This document shows positions 12,880 through 21,372 of a stretch of 64,000 nt of DNA, piece by piece. The position numbers and the translations under genes were made by a program. Source of the DNA: Paracrocinitomix mangrovi (lineage in GTDB: Bacteria; Bacteroidota; Bacteroidia; Flavobacteriales_D; Crocinitomicaceae); NCBI RefSeq assembly GCF_019740355.2, contig NZ_CP091819.1, forward strand, positions 2,046,001 through 2,110,000, written 5' to 3'. The number at the start of each line of letters is the position of its first letter. The stretch's first letter is position 1. Below the pieces are notes generated by a model that was given only the letters and a program-made list of their open reading frames with translations, did not search any database and was not told the origin of the DNA.

Positions 12880-12953
12880 ATGTCGGTAGCTTAAAAGGTA
12901 AAAGCACCTGTCTTATACGCAGGCGACTGAAGGTTCGATCCCTTCCCGACATA
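12880..12953 (+). tRNA. tRNA-Ile(TAT)
   Basis: Acceptor ATGTCGG/CCGACAT, D arm TAGCTTAAAAGGTAAAAGC, anticodon stem CCTGT/GCAGG with loop CTTATAC, T arm GAAGG-TTCGATC-CCTTC, discriminator A. It reads AUA directly; most bacteria use a CAU anticodon with lysidine for this codon. Confidence 0.92.
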
Positions 12954-12960
12954 CAACAAA

Positions 12961-13011
12961 TTAAATAAGGTACTGGTTCCTAAATAATTTGGCACCAGTT
13001 ATCTTATTTAA
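12961..13011. terminator. Hairpin closing tRNA array 2
   Basis: TTAAATAAG (12961-12969) pairs with CTTATTTAA (13003-13011), and ACTGGT (12972-12977) with ACCAGT (12994-12999). It lies between the last tRNA and the convergent SecG-like gene, whose stop codon falls in the right arm, and could terminate both. Confidence 0.6.
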
Positions 13012-13220
13012 AACATCAATAAACTAACAACGAATACACTTACACCTAAAAACCATGTGGTCTTTTGAACAATCGATTCACTTTTACTGGCACCTACAGT
13101 CTGTGTCACCATAACGGCTTTACCTTTTGGATTTTGAATCAAAACTAAAAATGTCAATGCTATAGATAAAATAACTAATAGAATCATAATCTTTTTTGCA
13201 AGTCTTAAATCACAAATCAT
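13008..13220 (-). CDS. SecG-like protein
   Basis: 70 residues (59 if started at the second Met, 13187). Two hydrophobic segments flank a short loop containing LIQNPKGKAVM and KTTWFLG, which match the pattern of SecG, a small accessory subunit of the SecYEG channel. It lacks the usual glycine-rich loop and the acidic tail of flavobacterial SecG, so it may be a diverged paralogue. It is convergent with tRNA array 2 and divergent from rtcB, sharing their intergenic region with the palindrome at 13282. Confidence 0.6.
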   Translation of the reverse strand: MICDLRLAKKIMILLVILSIALTFLVLIQNPKGKAVMVTQTVGASKSESIVQKTTWFLGVSVFVVSLLMF

Positions 13221-13281
13221 TCCATTAAATTATCTACTGTCAAAATGACCGAAAAAAATCTTTTTTACTATCAAATTGTAT

Positions 13282-13317
13282 TACGCAACATGATTGCGCA
13301 CATAGATGTTTTCTTTG
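13282..13317 (+). promoter_or_regulatory. Island promoter 4, drives rtcB
   Basis: TACGCA (13282), seven bases, TGCGCA (13295), nine bases, TTTCTTTG (13310-13317). It lies 66 bases upstream of the rtcB ATG. Confidence 0.78.
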
Positions 13318-13383
13318 TACCATCCAATTAAACAAACATTAATTGAAGCAGTTTAAAAAGATTAAAAACCTAAATTTATAAAT

Positions 13384-14544
13384 ATGAAAAATGTAGTTTC
13401 TACTGAACGTCTACCAATTAAAATGTGGTTATCTGACCTGGAAGAAGAAGCATTAAATCAAGCTAAAAACTTAGCTAATCTTCCATTTGCATTTAAACAC
13501 ATCCCATTAATGCCCGATAGTCATACTGGATACGGAATGCCAATTGGTTCTATTCTAGCAACTAAAGGAGTAGTGGTTCCAAATGCTGTTGGTGTTGACA
13601 TAGGCTGTGGAATGTGCGCCCAAAAAACGTCTTTAACGTCCATCTCAAAAGATGAACTTAAAAAAGTTTTAGGTACCGCTAGAAATTTAATTCCATTGGG
13701 ATTTAATTGGCATGAAACAGATCAAGACAAAACATTAATGCCATTAGGACATGATGACCTTGAAATTGTTTCAAATGGTTACCAAAAGGCCCGTAAACAA
13801 ATTGGATCTCTTGGGGGTGGAAATCACTTTATTGAAATTCAAAAAGGATCTGATGGTTTTATTTGGGTAATGATTCATTCAGGAAGTCGTAATCTTGGGT
13901 ATAGTGTAGCAAAACACTATAACAATATCGCAAAAGACTTGAATGCAAAATGGCATTCAAAAGTGACACCTGATATGGAACTAGCATTTTTACCAATGGA
14001 ACTAGATGTAGCAAAAGCTTACATATCTGAGATGAATTATTGTGTTGATTTCGCCTTGGCAAATCGTAAATTAATGATGCAAAGAATGATGGAATCATTA
14101 ACTGAAATTAAAGGAGACTTTGAAAAAGATGAAATCATTAATGAATCACACAATTTTGCAGCTTGGGAAAACCATTACAATGAAAATGTACTTGTTCACC
14201 GTAAAGGAGCAACTCGTGCCTTTGAAGGTGAATTAGGTATGATTCCAGGATCTCAGGGAACTAAATCCTACATTGTTCGTGGATTGGGAAACCCTGAAAG
14301 CTTTATGTCGTGCTCACATGGCGCAGGAAGAAAAATGGGACGTAAACAAGCACAGCGTGAACTTGATCTAACATTTGAAAAGAAATTGCTAGATGATCAG
14401 GATATTGTTCATGCAATAAGAAATGTCAAAGATCTGGACGAAGCTTCGTCTGCTTACAAAGACATCAATATTGTAATGAATAATCAAAAAGATTTAGCAG
14501 AAATTGTGGTTGAACTTCAACCGCTAGCAGTTTTAAAAGGATAA
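13384..14544 (+). CDS. rtcB: RNA-splicing ligase RtcB
   Basis: 386 residues, slightly shorter than E. coli RtcB. All signature motifs are present: MPDSHTGYGMPIG (43-55), VGVDIGCGM (69-77; Asp72 and Cys75 bind Mn), GGGNHFIE (144-151), HSGSRNLG (165-172), SHNFA (255-259), RKGATRAFEG (273-282) and SHGAGRKMGR (311-320), where His312 should carry the GMP. Family knowledge: the enzyme joins 2',3'-cyclic phosphate or 3'-phosphate ends to 5'-OH ends with GTP, the ends left by anticodon nucleases and other metal-independent RNases. No RtcA cyclase or archease is seen nearby. It shares its promoter type with both tRNA arrays, which suggests that repair and replacement of tRNAs are induced together. Confidence 0.97.
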   Translation: MKNVVSTERLPIKMWLSDLEEEALNQAKNLANLPFAFKHIPLMPDSHTGYGMPIGSILATKGVVVPNAVGVDIGCGMCAQKTSLTSISKDELKKVLGTARNLIPLGFNWHETDQDKTLMPLGHDDLEIVSNGYQKARKQIGSLGGGNHFIEIQKGSDGFIWVMIHSGSRNLGYSVAKHYNNIAKDLNAKWHSKVTPDMELAFLPMELDVAKAYISEMNYCVDFALANRKLMMQRMMESLTEIKGDFEKDEIINESHNFAAWENHYNENVLVHRKGATRAFEGELGMIPGSQGTKSYIVRGLGNPESFMSCSHGAGRKMGRKQAQRELDLTFEKKLLDDQDIVHAIRNVKDLDEASSAYKDINIVMNNQKDLAEIVVELQPLAVLKG

Positions 14545-14546
14545 TA

Positions 14547-14571
14547 CAAAGAGCACCATTTGTGCTCTTTG
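14547..14571. terminator. Bidirectional hairpin between rtcB and marC
   Basis: CAAAGAGCAC pairs with GTGCTCTTTG (10 bp) between the two convergent genes. There is little T run on either side. Confidence 0.6.
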
Positions 14572-14580
14572 TTGATTTCT

Positions 14581-15204
14581 CTATTTCTCAAAAATCAAAT
14601 CACTAACTGCCCCTATCACATACTGAACTCCAATAGCAATTACAATAAATCCAATAATTCTGGACAATGCATTAAGACCTGATGCTCCTAGCGCTTTAAC
14701 TATATAATTACCACTTTTCAAAATCAAATAAATAGATGCACTTACACTCACAATGGCAGCAACTATCCAAATTTGATCATTAAAATTTTGATACTCTTTT
14801 TGATAGGTAATCAATAAACTAATTGTTCCGGGACCTGCCAACATTGGAATAGCTAGGGGAGTTAACGAAATCTCTGACCTGTTAAAGGCGTCATCTTTTT
14901 CTCTTTTTTTCATCCCCTTGTGTTGCGTAAAATTGCCAGAAAGCAATGCAAAACCTGAGCTCACAATAATCATCCCACCAGCTATCTTTAATGCCTCAAG
15001 TGTAATGCCAAAAAATATTAAAATGTATTTCCCTAAATAAAATGACACCCCTAAAATGACAAACACATATAATGCCGTGAAAAATGAAATCTGAGCTTTT
15101 TCTCTTTTAGAGTTTTGACCAGTTAATCCAACAAAAATTGGGACAGTTCCAAGTGGATTAATCACCGAAAACAATGCGGCGAAACTAAGTAAGTAAATTT
15201 CCAT
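14581..15204 (-). CDS. MarC family integral membrane protein
   Basis: Starting at 15204 (MEIYLLSFAALFSVINPLGT) gives 207 residues and places the first helix at the N-terminus; an ATG nine codons earlier is less likely. Six membrane helices and the family motifs INPLGTVPIF and LAIPMLAGPGTIS are visible. Family knowledge: MarC/UPF0056 proteins are inner-membrane proteins once annotated as antibiotic-resistance factors, and their substrate remains unclear. It is convergent with rtcB and shows no link to the island. Confidence 0.88.
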   Translation of the reverse strand: MEIYLLSFAALFSVINPLGTVPIFVGLTGQNSKREKAQISFFTALYVFVILGVSFYLGKYILIFFGITLEALKIAGGMIIVSSGFALLSGNFTQHKGMKKREKDDAFNRSEISLTPLAIPMLAGPGTISLLITYQKEYQNFNDQIWIVAAIVSVSASIYLILKSGNYIVKALGASGLNALSRIIGFIVIAIGVQYVIGAVSDLIFEK

Positions 15205-15409
15205 TTGTTTTTTGCTGCAAAATTCGCTCAACTACACGGCTCATTTGATTTACGAATCATTAAGGATTCATCATATAATCATTAGTAAAAGCAGACCCAA
15301 TTTTCACAATTTGTTTACAATCAAAATCCAACCATTATTTAAGTATTTGAAAACAAGTAATGTGATTACAATTCCTTAAATTTATATTTGTTTGATACAT
15401 GTGCATTAA

Positions 15410-16000
15410 ATGAAAATATCGCTAACTATATTTTTATTATTGATCTCTATTTTCTCTTTTTCCGAACCATGGGAACTGAAAAAAGACAAGGAAGGAATCA
15501 AAGTTTATACCCGTAAAACATCCTTATCCAGCTTCAAAGAATACAAAGGAGTAACATACATTAAAACTGACAGACGAAATGTAGTTTTAATGGTTTTGGA
15601 AATTGAAGAATACGTCAATTGGTTTCCTGATTGTTTAGAATCTAAGCTTATAAAAAAGGAAGGTGCAGGTGAGTACATTGTATATTATAAAATTGACACG
15701 CCCTGGCCATCTAGCAATAGAGATGCCTGTATTAAATTGAATCTTGAAAGGGATGATGCTAATAATACAACAACCATCAATTTTAAAGATGCGATTAATT
15801 ACAAATCAGAGGTTAATGGAGTTGTGAGAGTTAAAAACACAAGCGGTTACTGGAAGTTTATTCAAGAAGGATCTCGAACAAAAGTTATTTATCAATGTTT
15901 AACTGATCCTGGAGGAAGTATTCCGGCATGGATTGCGAATTTATTTGTGGTAGACGCTCCTTTTGATACGCTTAAAGCAATGAAAAAGAAATTGGAGTAA
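15410..16000 (+). CDS. START-domain lipid-binding-type secreted protein
   Basis: 196 residues with a signal peptide (ISLTIFLLLISIFSFS) and a START/SRPBCC-like fold: WELKKDKEGIKVYTRK near residue 21, DTPWPSSNRDACIKL near residue 95, and a C-terminal helix LFVVDAPFDTLKAMKKKLE. Family knowledge: START proteins bind lipids in a deep cavity. The signal peptide suggests a periplasmic location. It stands alone, convergent with the hydrolase gene. Confidence 0.82.
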   Translation: MKISLTIFLLLISIFSFSEPWELKKDKEGIKVYTRKTSLSSFKEYKGVTYIKTDRRNVVLMVLEIEEYVNWFPDCLESKLIKKEGAGEYIVYYKIDTPWPSSNRDACIKLNLERDDANNTTTINFKDAINYKSEVNGVVRVKNTSGYWKFIQEGSRTKVIYQCLTDPGGSIPAWIANLFVVDAPFDTLKAMKKKLE

Positions 16001-16011
16001 GAAATGTAATA

Positions 16012-17238
16012 CTATTCCACTACCAGCTTATAAGTCTTCAATTGATCTTTATTTGAAACAACAAGAATATAAGTTCCATTTGATAATTCACTTAAATCAA
16101 ATTCCGTATTTCCGGTTTTAATTACCTTAACTGAAACTTTATTACCCTGCAAATCATAAAATTCAAAACCGGCATTTTTCATATTTGTTGCTACAGTAAA
16201 TTTTCCATTACTAGGATTTGGATAAATCAAAGTTTGATTTAAAATTTTATTAGTTTCTACATCTAGAATTTCACAATTTAGCCCTAGCATATACGCCCAA
16301 ACCTCTTCAAATAATGGACTTCCTGTTCCGCTAATAGGTGTAAAATTATCTATTATCACCATGCTGTGATTTGAATTATAAGTAACAGAATCTATTGTTG
16401 TGTACAAGTTATGGGTATACGAATACGGGCATTCATTGTAGTCAATATTTACTGTATCTCCATAAGCTCCTTCCCCCAGATTTAATGCTCCCGAATATTG
16501 CCAATTGTATTCAGCAACCTGATCATTGATATTATTAAAACTAAAGTAAACTGAATCTGCAGCTGCATGAGACATACTGGTCCAAGTAGCAACTTGTCCA
16601 AAATTGACGCTATAATCATTAGGAGCTGCAAACATTAGAACTCTATTAACAGGTTTGTCTATTGCTATTATTGGCGCATGCCCTCCACCCTGCGAGTGTC
16701 CCGACAGCATTAACATGTTCCAATGAATTGAATCTCCGGTATAAAACATATCCCATCCTTGAGTAGGATAATTAGTACCCATATACTGAAGTAATCTAAT
16801 CAATCGATTATAAATTGAATTAACACTATCAACACTAATTTCAGTACTGTAATCTATCCCTTCAATTATTTCTTTTCTGAATTTGAAATGACAATCAATA
16901 TCGGTACTACCGCCACATACTTGTTGAGCAGCCTGATCATTTGGATATTTTAAACTAACAACATGTATCCCATTATTTGCAGCCAAACTAGGATATAACA
17001 AAGTGCTTCCGGGATTGTCATAGGTACCAACCATATGAACTAAAAGCTTATTTTGAGGAATGCATTGAGGATTATAAAATGTATAATGCTTGAAAAGCTC
17101 CCACGAGATATTTGAATCAGTATCACTCGCTCTTACTTGTTCAATCTGCAAAGAATCTGGATTACAGCCTTGCCCAAATGAAGACCGGAACAAAGTCGAA
17201 AAACACAATAACAAACTAAATATCAATGGTTTTATCAT
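16012..17238 (-). CDS. Secreted alpha/beta hydrolase (BPSS1187-like) with T9SS type A sorting domain
   Basis: Starting at 17238 (MIKPLIFSLLLCFSTLF) gives 408 residues with a clear signal peptide. The nucleophile elbow is GHSQGGG near residue 180. Cys pairs (CGGSTDIDC) suggest an exported disulfide-bonded protein. The last ~80 residues (TLIYPNPSNGKFTV to TYKLVVE) form a type A sorting domain that directs the protein across the outer membrane by the type IX system. The substrate is unknown. Confidence 0.85.
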   Translation of the reverse strand: MIKPLIFSLLLCFSTLFRSSFGQGCNPDSLQIEQVRASDTDSNISWELFKHYTFYNPQCIPQNKLLVHMVGTYDNPGSTLLYPSLAANNGIHVVSLKYPNDQAAQQVCGGSTDIDCHFKFRKEIIEGIDYSTEISVDSVNSIYNRLIRLLQYMGTNYPTQGWDMFYTGDSIHWNMLMLSGHSQGGGHAPIIAIDKPVNRVLMFAAPNDYSVNFGQVATWTSMSHAAADSVYFSFNNINDQVAEYNWQYSGALNLGEGAYGDTVNIDYNECPYSYTHNLYTTIDSVTYNSNHSMVIIDNFTPISGTGSPLFEEVWAYMLGLNCEILDVETNKILNQTLIYPNPSNGKFTVATNMKNAGFEFYDLQGNKVSVKVIKTGNTEFDLSELSNGTYILVVSNKDQLKTYKLVVE

Positions 17239-17347
17239 ATTAAGTAAATATATGTAAAACAGTTTAAAGATCAATTTATCTAATGCTGAATCGAATTAAT
17301 AATTATTTGATGGTTTGAAAAAATATATTCGGTAATTTTGCAGCCAA

Positions 17348-20300
17348 ATGACGTTGCAGGAGTTCAGAGAATCATTTCAACAGACTGAAAAAGTCAGGGA
17401 TATCTCTGCCCAATTGGTTTATGATGAAACCAAAATTTCACTCAAAGGTCTAGAAGGTTCAGGACGCGCAATTGTTGCAGATAGCGTAATTCAAAATCAC
17501 AAAGGATTCCATCTTTTTATCTTGTCTGACAAAGAAGAAGCTGCTTTCTTTTTTAGTGATTTGCAAAACCTCAACAAAAACGCCCAAAACATCTTCTTTT
17601 ACCCTCACTCTTACAAAGCTCCTTATCAATTTGAAGAGATTGATAATGCCAATGTGGTGTCCCGAGCTGAAGTAATGGATAGAGTGAACAGAGGAAATAA
17701 TTCTGTAATTGTCACTTACCCGCAAGCACTTTTTGAAAAAGTGATCACCAAAAAACAGTTTGCGCAAAACATCATGGAGATTAAACGCGGGGTTGAATAT
17801 TCAATTGATTTTATCAATGAACTATTGATTGAACACGGCTTTGAAAAAGTTGACTTTGTTTATGAACCGGGACAATTTGCCGTGCGAGGAGGAATAGTCG
17901 ACATCTTCTCTTTCTCTAATGACGAGCCATATCGTGTAGAGTTTTTTGGAGATGAAGTTGAGTCTATTCGAACTTTTAATCCGGTGAATCAATTGTCCAT
18001 TAAATCTTTAACAAGATTTTCTGTTGTTCCGAATATTCAAAAACACAAAAGCGAAGAAAAAAGAGAAACTTTTTTGGAGTTTGTTCCAGGTAAAACTGTG
18101 GTTTGGATCAAAGACTACAAATCTATCAAAGGAACCCTTGACGAAGAGTATAAAAAAGCAAAAGAGATATACGATAATCTGCCTGAATCTGCAGTGACTT
18201 ACAGCCCGCCGATTGACTTGTACTTTGAAAAGAATTTGTTTGAAGAGCAAATCAAAGATTACAGAGTTATTGAGTTTGGGACCAATGATTATTTCGCGGG
18301 CACTTCGAGTGTAGTCGAGAAGACAAGCGAAACTAACCTGAAAGTTACATTCAATCAAAAAGTACAACCTGCTTTCAACAAGAACTTTGAATTATTGATA
18401 AAAGATCTGACAGAAAAAAAGCAGGCCAGATACGAGAACTTTATCATCTCTTCGCAAAACAAACAAATTGAACGTATCTATTCCATTTTTGAGGATTTGG
18501 AATCGTCTGTTTCTTTTATCACCATCAACATTGCCTTAAGCGAAGGATTTATTGACAACGATCTCAATTATACCTGTTATACAGATCACCAAATTTTTGA
18601 GCGTTACCACAGATTTAGACTGAAAGAAGGTTACCGTAAAAATCAACAAGCTTTAACCTTAAAGGAAATTTACAATCTTCAAAAAGGAGACTTTGTCACA
18701 CATGTTGATCATGGTGTGGGACAGTTTTCAGGCTTGGAATTGATAGATGTAAATGGCAAACCTCAGGAAGCTATCCGATTGGTGTATAAAGACAATGATG
18801 TTTTATACGTTTCTATCCATTCATTGCACCGAATTTCAAAATTCACAGGTAAAGATGGAACGCAACCCAAGTTGAATAAAATTGGATCGCCGGTTTGGAA
18901 CAATGCTAAAAATAAAACCAAGGCAAAAGTTAAAGAAATTGCCTACGATTTAATCAAATTATACGCCCAAAGAAAAGCCGAAAAAGGCTTCGCATTTTCA
19001 CCGGATAATTATCTACAAAATGAATTAGAAGCTTCATTTATTTATGAAGATACTCCCGACCAATTAAAGGCAACTGTTGCCGTAAAAGAAGACATGGAAT
19101 CTGAATCTCCAATGGACAGATTGGTGTGTGGAGACGTTGGTTTTGGAAAAACGGAGATTGCGATACGCGCAGCCTTCAAAGCGGTGTGCGATTCCAAGCA
19201 GGTAGCGGTTTTGGTACCAACTACAATTCTTTCATTACAGCATTATAAAACATTTAAGAAACGTTTAGAAGGCTTTCCTTGCAAGGTAGATTACGTAAAT
19301 CGCTTCCGTTCGCAAAAGCAAATTACGCAGTCATTAAAAGATCTCAAAGATGGTGTTACAGATATCATTATTGGGACGCATAAATTGGTGGGCAAAAAAA
19401 CCGAATTCAAAGATTTGGGATTGATCATTATTGATGAAGAACAAAAATTTGGAGTAGGCACAAAAGACAAATTAAAATTGTTCAAAGCATCTGTTGATAC
19501 ATTGACATTAACTGCCACTCCAATTCCAAGAACTTTGCAATTTTCTTTGATGGGAGCTAGAGATCTTTCAACCATCAATACTCCACCTCCGAATCGTCAA
19601 CCGGTAGACACAGAAATCATTGGTTTAAATGAAGAAATTATCCGTGATGCAGTTTCGTACGAAGTGCAAAGAGGAGGACAAGTTTACTTTGTGCACAATC
19701 GCGTACAAAACATTCATGAAGTAGCCGGAATGATTCAAAGGTTATGTCCCGGAGTGAGGATAGGAATTGGTCATGGTCAAATGGACGGTAAAAAACTGGA
19801 GCAAATAATGGTTGGTTTCATGGATGGAGAATATGACGTTTTGGTTGCCACTACCATCATTGAATCAGGAATTGATGTTTCAAATGCCAACACCATCATC
19901 ATTAACCAGGCGCAAAACTTTGGATTAAGTGATTTGCACCAAATGAGAGGTCGTGTGGGGCGTTCAAATAAAAAGGCATTTTGTTATTTAATCTCCCCTC
20001 CTATGCACTTGTTGCCTTCAGATTCGAGAAAAAGATTGGAGGCGGTGGCTCAGTTCTCTGATTTGGGATCTGGCTTTAACATTGCCATGCGCGATTTAGA
20101 CATTCGTGGTGCAGGAAACTTATTGGGCGGAGAACAATCAGGATTTATCTCAGAAATTGGTTTTGAGATGTATCAAAAAATCCTGAATGAAGCCATCAAA
20201 GAACTCAAAGAAGAAGAATTCAAGCATTTGTTTGTTGAGGACAAATCAGTTGACGGACAAGAGTTTGTTGAAGACTGTATACTAGAAACTGATTTAGAAT

Positions 20301-20770
20301 TGTTGATTCCGGATACATACGTTAATCAGGTAGCAGAAAGGTTATTGTTGTATCAAGAGTTGGACAATGTCAAAAATCAAGAAGAGTTAGACAATTACCG
20401 TGAAGGATTAAGAGATCGTTTTGGTGAGATTCCTGAAGTGGTGGAAGAGTTAATTCTAAGTATTCATTTAAGATGGATGGCCAAAGCTATTGGATTTGAA
20501 AAACTCGTGATTAAAGGAGGAAAAATGCTGGGATATTTCGTAGCCAAACAAACTTCACCATATTACCAAAGCAGCATTTTTACGCAAGTGTTGAGCTTTA
20601 TCCAAACCAATCCGGCTGATGTAAAAATGAACGAACGCAACGAAAAATTGCGTCTTATTTACAGCAATGTAAAATCCATCACTAAAGCCATTGAAAATCT
20701 CCAACGAATTGGCGTAGCATTGCCAAAATTTCAGCCTTCAGAACCGGAGGAAGATGAGGATTTTGAATAA
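17348..20770 (+). CDS. mfd: Transcription-repair coupling factor Mfd
   Basis: 1140 residues, normal for the family. It shows the UvrB-like N-terminal part, the RNA-polymerase-interacting domain starting at GDFVTHVDHGVGQFSG, a superfamily 2 motor with Walker A GDVGFGKTE and motif II IIDEEQKFG, motif III TATPIPRTL, IIESGIDVSNAN and the MRGRVGRS arginine-finger region, and a C-terminal TRCF domain. It dislodges RNA polymerase stalled at DNA lesions and recruits UvrA. It has a single-gene layout, with a dispersed repeat starting at its stop codon. Confidence 0.97.
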   Translation: MTLQEFRESFQQTEKVRDISAQLVYDETKISLKGLEGSGRAIVADSVIQNHKGFHLFILSDKEEAAFFFSDLQNLNKNAQNIFFYPHSYKAPYQFEEIDNANVVSRAEVMDRVNRGNNSVIVTYPQALFEKVITKKQFAQNIMEIKRGVEYSIDFINELLIEHGFEKVDFVYEPGQFAVRGGIVDIFSFSNDEPYRVEFFGDEVESIRTFNPVNQLSIKSLTRFSVVPNIQKHKSEEKRETFLEFVPGKTVVWIKDYKSIKGTLDEEYKKAKEIYDNLPESAVTYSPPIDLYFEKNLFEEQIKDYRVIEFGTNDYFAGTSSVVEKTSETNLKVTFNQKVQPAFNKNFELLIKDLTEKKQARYENFIISSQNKQIERIYSIFEDLESSVSFITINIALSEGFIDNDLNYTCYTDHQIFERYHRFRLKEGYRKNQQALTLKEIYNLQKGDFVTHVDHGVGQFSGLELIDVNGKPQEAIRLVYKDNDVLYVSIHSLHRISKFTGKDGTQPKLNKIGSPVWNNAKNKTKAKVKEIAYDLIKLYAQRKAEKGFAFSPDNYLQNELEASFIYEDTPDQLKATVAVKEDMESESPMDRLVCGDVGFGKTEIAIRAAFKAVCDSKQVAVLVPTTILSLQHYKTFKKRLEGFPCKVDYVNRFRSQKQITQSLKDLKDGVTDIIIGTHKLVGKKTEFKDLGLIIIDEEQKFGVGTKDKLKLFKASVDTLTLTATPIPRTLQFSLMGARDLSTINTPPPNRQPVDTEIIGLNEEIIRDAVSYEVQRGGQVYFVHNRVQNIHEVAGMIQRLCPGVRIGIGHGQMDGKKLEQIMVGFMDGEYDVLVATTIIESGIDVSNANTIIINQAQNFGLSDLHQMRGRVGRSNKKAFCYLISPPMHLLPSDSRKRLEAVAQFSDLGSGFNIAMRDLDIRGAGNLLGGEQSGFISEIGFEMYQKILNEAIKELKEEEFKHLFVEDKSVDGQEFVEDCILETDLELLIPDTYVNQVAERLLLYQELDNVKNQEELDNYREGLRDRFGEIPEVVEELILSIHLRWMAKAIGFEKLVIKGGKMLGYFVAKQTSPYYQSSIFTQVLSFIQTNPADVKMNERNEKLRLIYSNVKSITKAIENLQRIGVALPKFQPSEPEEDEDFE

Positions 20771-21270
20771 AACAGTCTTTTTAAAGAAGTATTATCCTTT
20801 TAAGCTCTTTCACTTTTTTCCATTTGATGAAAAAAGTGACAAAAAAATCTTTTGGAACGGCTGCTCCTAACCTACTCTAAATTATCCTCCTCAAAATCTT
20901 TTCGGCTCAATTGTCTCGGCTGCGCCTCAACGGGTCGCCTCAATACGATTTTTGCGGGCTAATTTATTTCGTAGGATTAGCAGATGCCGATCTCAGAATA
21001 TCTCGTATTGGTCATCTTCTGCGCTACAACTCAAATCAGTTAAATAGAATATTTTTAATCGCATCCATCTTCTAATCATTCGTGAATTTGGCGACGCAGA
21101 AAGCGTAAAAAGCCGATCCGATTTTCTGACCCCAGGATATGGGCGCACGTCAGAAAATATTTAGGCTTTAGCTTTTGAGGAGTTCAAATTAGAATGTGTG
21201 AAGCGTGATGCTAGCCTTTTTTACGCCGCAGCAGTGCTGCTTGCCCATTTTGCGCAATGGGAAAAAAGAA
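20765..21270. repeat. Dispersed intergenic repeat, copy A (full length)
   Basis: About 500 bases without an ORF. Bases 20765-21025 match 23107-23367 over the same 261 bases with about four differences, and about 21055-21240 matches 22916-23090. The left part carries TCACTTTTTTC/GAAAAAAGTGA and the right end AATGGGAAAAAA, so the ends include a TTTTTTCC(C)ATT inverted repeat, suggesting a non-autonomous mobile element. Confidence 0.7.
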
Positions 21271-21372
21271 CAATCAATCATATATGCCTATAATTCTATT
21301 TTTCAATTGCATAAATTTTTAATCCCCTCATATTCATTTCATTCTTATCTTTAGAAATAAGCAAATGATTGT

